Shown here in pieces: positions 58,484 to 64,000 of a DNA stretch of 64,000 nucleotides. Each line of letters starts with the position of its first letter. The stretch's first letter is position 1. The DNA lies in contig OX377203.1 of assembly GCA_947396885.1 (NCBI GenBank), positions 28,523,253 to 28,587,252 of the forward strand, given 5' to 3'. Under the pieces are notes generated by a model. The model did no database searches and was not told the origin of the DNA. It saw only the letters and a list, made by a program, of their open reading frames with translations. Source of the DNA: Heligmosomoides polygyrus polygyrus (taxonomy: Eukaryota > Nematoda > Chromadorea > Rhabditida > Heligmosomidae). The position numbers and the translations under genes are program-made.

Positions 58484-60165
58484 TTGTTTATTTATTTATT
58501 TGACTGTCGGAGCGGAGACAATATAGAATACAAAACAACAATCAAGTGTCGAAAAACAGGCAACCGCAGTTGCATTGATTTCGGGCGGGTAAAATAAACT
58601 TAACTTTGCACAAAACACTTAGCAACATGCTTCTTGAAGGTGCCATAACTCAATGACCTGTCAGAAGAACGAAGAATGCGAATAAAACTGCCCGGGTTCT
58701 AAATCGAAAAACTTTGACCTGACCAAAGTTTCAGCTGATGCAGTTGTAAGCTTCACATTAGAATCTCTTGTGTGAGAGGAAATGGGGACGAAGGAATCAG
58801 AGGTCCTTAGTTTGGTTAAGCCTCTAATCATTTTGTATGCGATTAAGAGGTCTTTTTTCTTCTCCATCCCAAACCACACAGAACAAGTGATTTGTTTCTT
58901 ACATAGGAGTTAGGAATGTCAGAATACAAGGGTTTGTAGCAGTGAAGGTATAATTCCCGAGTAAAGACATTTTGAATCCTTTCTAGAGCAAAAATGTCCC
59001 TTTTCTCATAGGGAAAATTGTGGCGGTGGCTTCAAGAAAAGCTAAGAAATGTAAAAAATTTATAATTCCTAAGCAGGGTGTTTTGATCTGGGTATGAAGT
59101 ACCTTGAAGATATTGTAAACTTTGCAAAAACCCTCGGTGACAATTGATTTGTCGTTAGCGTCAAAGTTTAACCTATCGTTGTAGGTGATCCCCAAGTATT
59201 TACTTCATTAACCAACAGAAAAGAAGACCCTCTTAAAGCATAATTAGGGTGTCTGGAAAGCTTCATGATGCTAAGGACTGGAATTTTCTCACAAGGCAGA
59301 GGTAGACCATTACCGACGACCATTCATCTACTTTGTTTACGGCTTGTTGAATGTTGGAATCCGAGCCAGATCCTTAAGTGGGCTTAAATACCATAACGTC
59401 GTCAACATACATACAGAGCGCGGTGCTTAAATCCGGACAGATTTTTATTCAAATTATGGCCAAACCGTAATTCCACTAGAGGTCGAGATTTGTGCCCTTG
59501 AAAGTCAGAAACCTCTAGTAAACTGTCATCTCCTCAGAAAGACATCGATTTGCAAATAAGTGCGGAGTACAACCGAAGAACCGCGATTATCGAAAGTATT
59601 CGCGCTAGGCGTTCGCCAGCTAAAATAATTTGAATCTTGTAGGCGACAGAACTAGAGCTAGAGGGTACATTGTTCACAACTTTAGAATGGATCTTGGCAA
59701 GTCGTTCTCCACGATGGCGTTCCCTTTCTTCTTGGTAAGGGAAGCCTTAAGGTATGTGCCCTTGCCAGGAAAATTGCGCAAGCGTAGAGCATGCATAACC
59801 GCGATTGCTAAACTTAGATGAAGATAGTATAAGTTTACGTTTTGGGACCAGAATTATTCACATCCGGTTTTCCCGTGCTGTAGATCGCGCATAGGAGACA
59901 TTCAACACTCAAACGGTTCAGGACGGAATGAACGAATAGGAGATCATTTTGGGCTAGATAACATAGAAGATTTTGATACGGGAACACCAGAAAAAAAGCG
60001 ATCGAACGCGCACCATTCAAGTCCTGCTCTTGTTGATATGAGAGACAGAACACAAGGCGGCCTAGAGAAGGCTGTACAGAGGGAGAAGATGCATTTGAGT
60101 TTTCACGAGAGATTAAGTAGAAAGCAAAGAAAGTGAAGGTGAAAAGGTGAGTGAACAAGATATTG
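58484..60165 (-). mobile_element. Internally deleted CR1-like element D
   Basis: Minus-strand relative of element C. It has a TAAA tail (58484-58502), a C-terminal ORF2 piece (58661-58879; RGLTKLRTSDSFVPI, SHTRDSNVKLTT) matching 53225-53464, and another (58983-59195; ITYNDRLNFDANDKSIV, GFCKVYNIFKVLH) matching 53489-53938. A short reverse transcriptase remnant near the catalytic block lies at about 59390-59440. The next recognisable piece is ORF1 (59835-60158; FVHSVLNRLSVECLL, YSTGKPD), matching VHSVLDHLNVECLP in element C. The whole endonuclease and most of the reverse transcriptase are missing between about 59440 and 59640, so this copy lost roughly 2 kb internally. Confidence 0.7.
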
Positions 60166-60169
60166 TCCG

Positions 60170-61490
60170 TTACGACCCTAACCCTTAGACGGACAATAAC
60201 AAAAATAAACTAAATATGAAGTCAGTCCCGAGTCTCCTCAGTAAGGAAGACTGACTTTATAAGAATGTATAATGGAACTAACCTGTGTTTAGGATATGTT
60301 CCACAAAAAGCATCTGAAGACTCCATGCACCACAACAGATAAAACCATTATCAACATGAAATCACAAATTCGTACAACCTGCAAACAACTACCAAGTTGC
60401 GCGTCACTGTCAAAGTAACACCAATCACCGCGGAAAACTTGACGAAAACGAACGCGACTGCGAGTACTAAACTGTGAGGCAAACAACGAACAAAGGCGTA
60501 AAGGCAAATCATGAGCGTTAACTGGAGCATTGCCCTTAAATCGTCTCACCGAAAGTTCCAGAGACCCAACCAATCCCTCCAAATCAATCGAAATAGGCGA
60601 GACAGTGGGCTGTGAAGCAAACCCGCGAACAATTGTATTTAAATTGTAATTAGAGAATTTGTTTCAGTTTGAACATTTTCGCCATTAGCGTTATTGCAAG
60701 TTTTTGATTGACTTCGGTTGTTCTCTGGCAACGATCAGAGCACCAACCTCAGGTAAGGAGGAAATTCACTTGTTTGGAAATTGACGATCAGATTCGCGAG
60801 AAACTAATTTTTGTAGAGAGAAAGAATTTCAAAGTGTCTTTTCTTTATTGCCGAAGGATGACCGACGAAGCGTTTCCATTACTCCCTTATCGTTGGCCGG
60901 GTGGCAAAACTACACGCCGTGTACGTTGATCGGTACGAAAATACAACGCAGTTAAAGAGTTTCGACGCGAGAAGCAAGACGAATCGAATCTAGGAAGAAC
61001 AGATAGAACTTTTATGGTGCCTTTGGTAGACAATCAAGTGAACCTTCGCCACAAGGAGTCTCAGTAGTGCTGGGCAGGCGAGATAGTAAGTAGTAGTGTG
61101 CGACGGTGGAAGAATGGCTTGCTTGAGATGGACCAGCTTAGTTGAATTGACGAACAGATCAACGAGTTCGTAAACAGTGGATCTGGTACGCCGAGGATGT
61201 TTCGCGAGGCGGCCGGCATGATACGATAGAAGCATTGCTGAGCTTCCGCACGCCAGCTTCAACGTTGGTAACAGCAAGTGGTCTTGATTGTCGCGTGACC
61301 GCGATTTCCGCGCTCCAATCGACCGCGGTTTCTCTAGGCTCTCCCTAGCGCACGTGGTATTTTTTAATCGTTCACTGTTTCTGTTCACATTGGACCGTGG
61401 TCCAGCGACATTTCACCAATCTCTTTGACATCGGCGCTGTGCGTCAGAATCGTTATCATTTAGCTCCCTTCTTTCCGTTCAGAATCCTTT
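60170..61490. other. Intergenic stretch, nothing recognised
   Basis: Frames at 60708-60929 (plus) and 60990-61388 (minus, 132 codons) have no recognisable domain. The latter could belong to the LTR-like element to the right, but no motif shows it. Confidence 0.35.
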
Positions 61491-61495
61491 TGTGC

Positions 61496-61820
61496 TGTCG
61501 TAAGGTGCTTGAGCTACCTAACGTCGTCTTGTCAGTTAGCACGTGTGTTTGAGTCGGATAAGCCAAGTGGGTTTCTCGGGCTTTTATTTTTTTCACCAGG
61601 ATCTGTTCTCGTATTAAGAATTTATTCTCGTATTCCAGCTATATCGTCCTGCACTTGCTGCTTATCCGCGTGTATTTAGTTCCGTATTCATACCATATAT
61701 TTGTGCTCGTGCGCATTTGTGTTTATGTTTTAACCCGATAGAAATTCTGTTCTATGTTGTTTACGTATAACAAGGTTTTATTCTCTACGTTTGAGGTGTG
61801 TTTGAAGTGGTCGGCCGCCG
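61496..61820 (+). mobile_element. Possible LTR with SL1-like motif
   Basis: It starts TGTCGTAAGGTGC, is AT-rich, and contains an SL1-like stretch at 61774-61795 (17 of 22 positions, no gaps; shared ends GGTTT and GTTTGAG), followed by GTGTG. A decayed gag-like region follows on the same strand. The limits and the LTR status are tentative. Confidence 0.35.
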
Positions 61821-61989
61821 CAAGCATCTAATCCGCGAGGAATACCTAGTGGTATTCGGCGAGCAGTAACTGTGGCTACTTCGACTGGAAGGTGCATCGG
61901 CTGTGTTCCGTATATATTCCGGCGAGCACTTCAACTATACAACGGCCGACTGTATTCCGTCTGTATTCCGGCCTCTTCAACTGGTGCCT

Positions 61990-62822
61990 CGTCCAGGTAC
62001 ATGAAAGTAATCACATCAGGTACATGAAAATGCAGAGCTCATTATGCTATCAAGATGAGGTAATCGTAGTGGATGATGGGCCCACTGGCACCAATCCGTC
62101 GGAGCAGAGATTCCAGGAACTTCTGGAGGTCCGTTTTAATAATCGTAGCGCTCAAGAAAAAATTGTTAATCAACCGCTCCAATATTCTAATATTCGCTTA
62201 GTTATTGAGGATGCTATAAACGGCTCCATGTTACAAGGCATAGGCTGCGAAACTTTCGAGCTTCAAGCATCAAATAGCGGAGAAAGACAATAACGAGAAT
62301 GTTGAACCTCTTATCCCTAGTGAAGTCAACATGGGAGAGGCAAACCCTAGGCGCGTAGAGGTCGACCTAAACGATGCGAAATCGTAGGAAGGATAGAAGG
62401 CCGCCATTAGCTCAAAACCGGGATGCAGCTCGAAGCTGATAGCTTTGTTCGGCTGCAGGAGTAACGTGCTGCTATGGTGTTGTGGAGGATCGAGGCCGGA
62501 GCACAATAGCAGGATCTGGTAGCACAACAGCAACATGTGTTTGAACGCGTGCCAACAGTCGTTCGACAAGGCTCTACGTGGATTTGGCTTCCGGTGAGTG
62601 GTGAGTTTGATGATAATGTGGAATTCACTGAGTATTCGACGTTCATGAGGAGCCCGATGTTCGCATCTGCGTTGGAGTCTTTGTTTTTGTGACGGTGGCT
62701 TTTACAGGCTTTTACCAAGGAAGAAAAGGATGCGTGGTCACCTGTCTGTGAAGGGGAGGGGTTGCCATTTGGAGAAGTTACGAATAGACAATGCTTCAGG
62801 GATGTTATAACACAATATATGT
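61990..62822 (+). pseudogene. Decayed gag-like region
   Basis: The plus-strand frames give EVIVVDDGPTGTNPSEQRFQ and FQELLEVRFNNRSAQEK (in 61892-62293), then in shifted frames QQHVFERVPTVVRQGSTW, WLPVSGEFDDNVEFTEYS, FMRSPMFASALESLF and AFTKEEKDAWSPVCEGEG, ending with a TAG at 62820-62822. A glutamine- and arginine-rich stretch before a conserved block downstream of an LTR-like sequence suggests a gag polyprotein remnant. I do not recognise the family and cannot exclude another kind of gene. At least three frameshifts. Confidence 0.4.
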
Positions 62823-62824
62823 AG

Positions 62825-64000
62825 CTGAATTTCGGCAAATTTCTACTCGCCTATGTATTGTGCTTTTTGATTTAATGTGCTTTGAAAATCAACTTATGTA
62901 TTGATGTGCTTAACAAATACAGTTCATTTTAATTTGCTTAAGAGCGGCTGATGCCGAAGCTGTAAGCTGTAACTAGAATGTTCAGTTGCTATCGAAAATA
63001 ATCCCATTCCGATATCACTGGTAAGTGCTCATAAGGTAAGGTTATTGATTGCTTAAAAGTTGATCGTGATTGTTGCATTCGATCAAACATGGTCGGTGGT
63101 GTAAGTTCCGTCCATGGGTGCAAGGTTTTTGGCGCAAATAGGTTCGGAGGGGGAGGGGTAATTTGACATGCACGTGCCTTCTTACCAAGGCGATTCTTCA
63201 GAGTACATGGTGATCCCTCCCGACCCTATTTCCGCCGCATTCTCTTTCATGTTTACCTGCAGGTCGTTTGCTGATTTTGTTTTCTTTTTTGAGATTTTAA
63301 GAAGCTGAGAGACTTTGCCAGACCCTCTGGAGGACTCAGGCTATAGTCGAATTCATAAATGTGATAGGTATTCAACTGTATTCCGTGCTTCTATGCTAGT
63401 TTTTGTTTTTCATTTCGGTGGAACTTCCGTGCTCGTTCTTGTTTTCCTTTCGATGGAAACGCAGAGTGATTTTTTCTAAAATCAGACTGGACACCGTGAT
63501 TGGGTTGATCTAGGTTTTAGTTATTTGCTTGCTTCTTTCGATTTTCAGAAGCCATTATGCCGAGCTCGTCTCTGAGGTAATCACATAATATATCGATTTT
63601 TAAAAACCTGAAAAATTTCTTGACTCCTTGGTAAAGATATGTAGACGCGACTTGTTTCCTGACCAACCGCTTAGCTGCTATCCGCTTTTTGAAATTTGTC
63701 TGGAAATGATCTCTTAAGGCCCATTCACAGTTCGTTCTGCGACAACGCGGCGCGGCAGTTGGGGCGACGGCCACCTCCGCGAAATCCGGAGGTCGCGGTG
63801 CGGTCGTGTTAGCGCATCGTTATAGGCACCTTTTATTTTTTCATTTTATACGCGTCGTGGCTGGCCGAGGTGCGGCCAGCCGCGTCGCGCCCTGAATTTG
63901 ACGCGCGCGCCGCTGTGCGGTTGCAGTTAGAAAGGGTAAGCGTTAGTGATGCTCGGCTACAAGCTTCTGCTCACTATGGCCTGTGCTCCTGACGGATGAA
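62825..64000. other. Intergenic stretch to window end
   Basis: No gene supported. A minus-strand frame at 63517-63774 is basic (FKKRIAAKRLVRKQ) but runs into GC-rich sequence beginning GGCCCATTCACAG at about 63719, which resembles PIF/Harbinger-type termini. The element, if real, would extend past the window. Confidence 0.35.

Overview
The window looks like genomic DNA of a rhabditid, probably strongylid (hookworm or trichostrongylid), nematode. The reasons are short introns with TTTTCAG-type acceptors, a nematode-expanded secreted lipase family, an exact 22-nt match to the nematode SL1 spliced leader, and a dense load of RTE-type, CR1-like and Tc1/mariner relics. Nothing bacterial is present. 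The species is an inference.

Two host genes can be assembled exon by exon, both on the minus strand and both with continuous reading frames across every junction. (1) A secreted class-2 (lips-type) lipase of 334 residues in nine exons, from 32011 down to 21218; its 5.2-kb seventh intron holds a 5'-truncated retrotransposon. (2) A secreted CUB plus von Willebrand A protein of 361 residues in ten exons, from 50793 down to 45439; its 3.2-kb third intron holds a complete-ended Tc1/mariner relic and a large palindromic repeat carrying tRNA-like sequences. Each gene has an AATAAA signal after its stop codon.

Layout: 1-9 kb holds mariner-type transposase relics, a fragment of an RTE-type element and a tRNA-like SINE copy. 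9.2-9.36 kb is a foldback tRNA-Gly-like insertion with a 14-bp target duplication. 9.66-21.07 kb is a three-level nest: an RTE-type element (minus) is split by a CR1-like element (minus), which is itself split by another CR1-like element (plus). 21.2-32.0 kb is the lipase gene. 32.5-45.4 kb is repeat-rich intergenic DNA: tRNA-like foldback and SINE copies, a second decayed copy of the RTE-type element, an inverted-repeat MITE and a ~125-bp tandem array. 45.4-50.8 kb is the CUB/VWA gene. 51.5-52.1 kb is an LTR-like stretch containing the exact SL1 sequence directly after AATAAA. 53.1-57.0 kb is the best preserved CR1-like element. 58.5-60.2 kb is an internally deleted relative. 61.5-62.8 kb is a second LTR-like stretch with an SL1-like motif and a decayed gag-like region.

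The least ordinary signals are the SL1 sequence outside an SL RNA gene (with an SL1-like partner 9.7 kb away) and at least two families of palindromic repeats built around tRNA-like cores, one sitting inside an intron. All element names are family-level judgements from motifs; no database search was possible.
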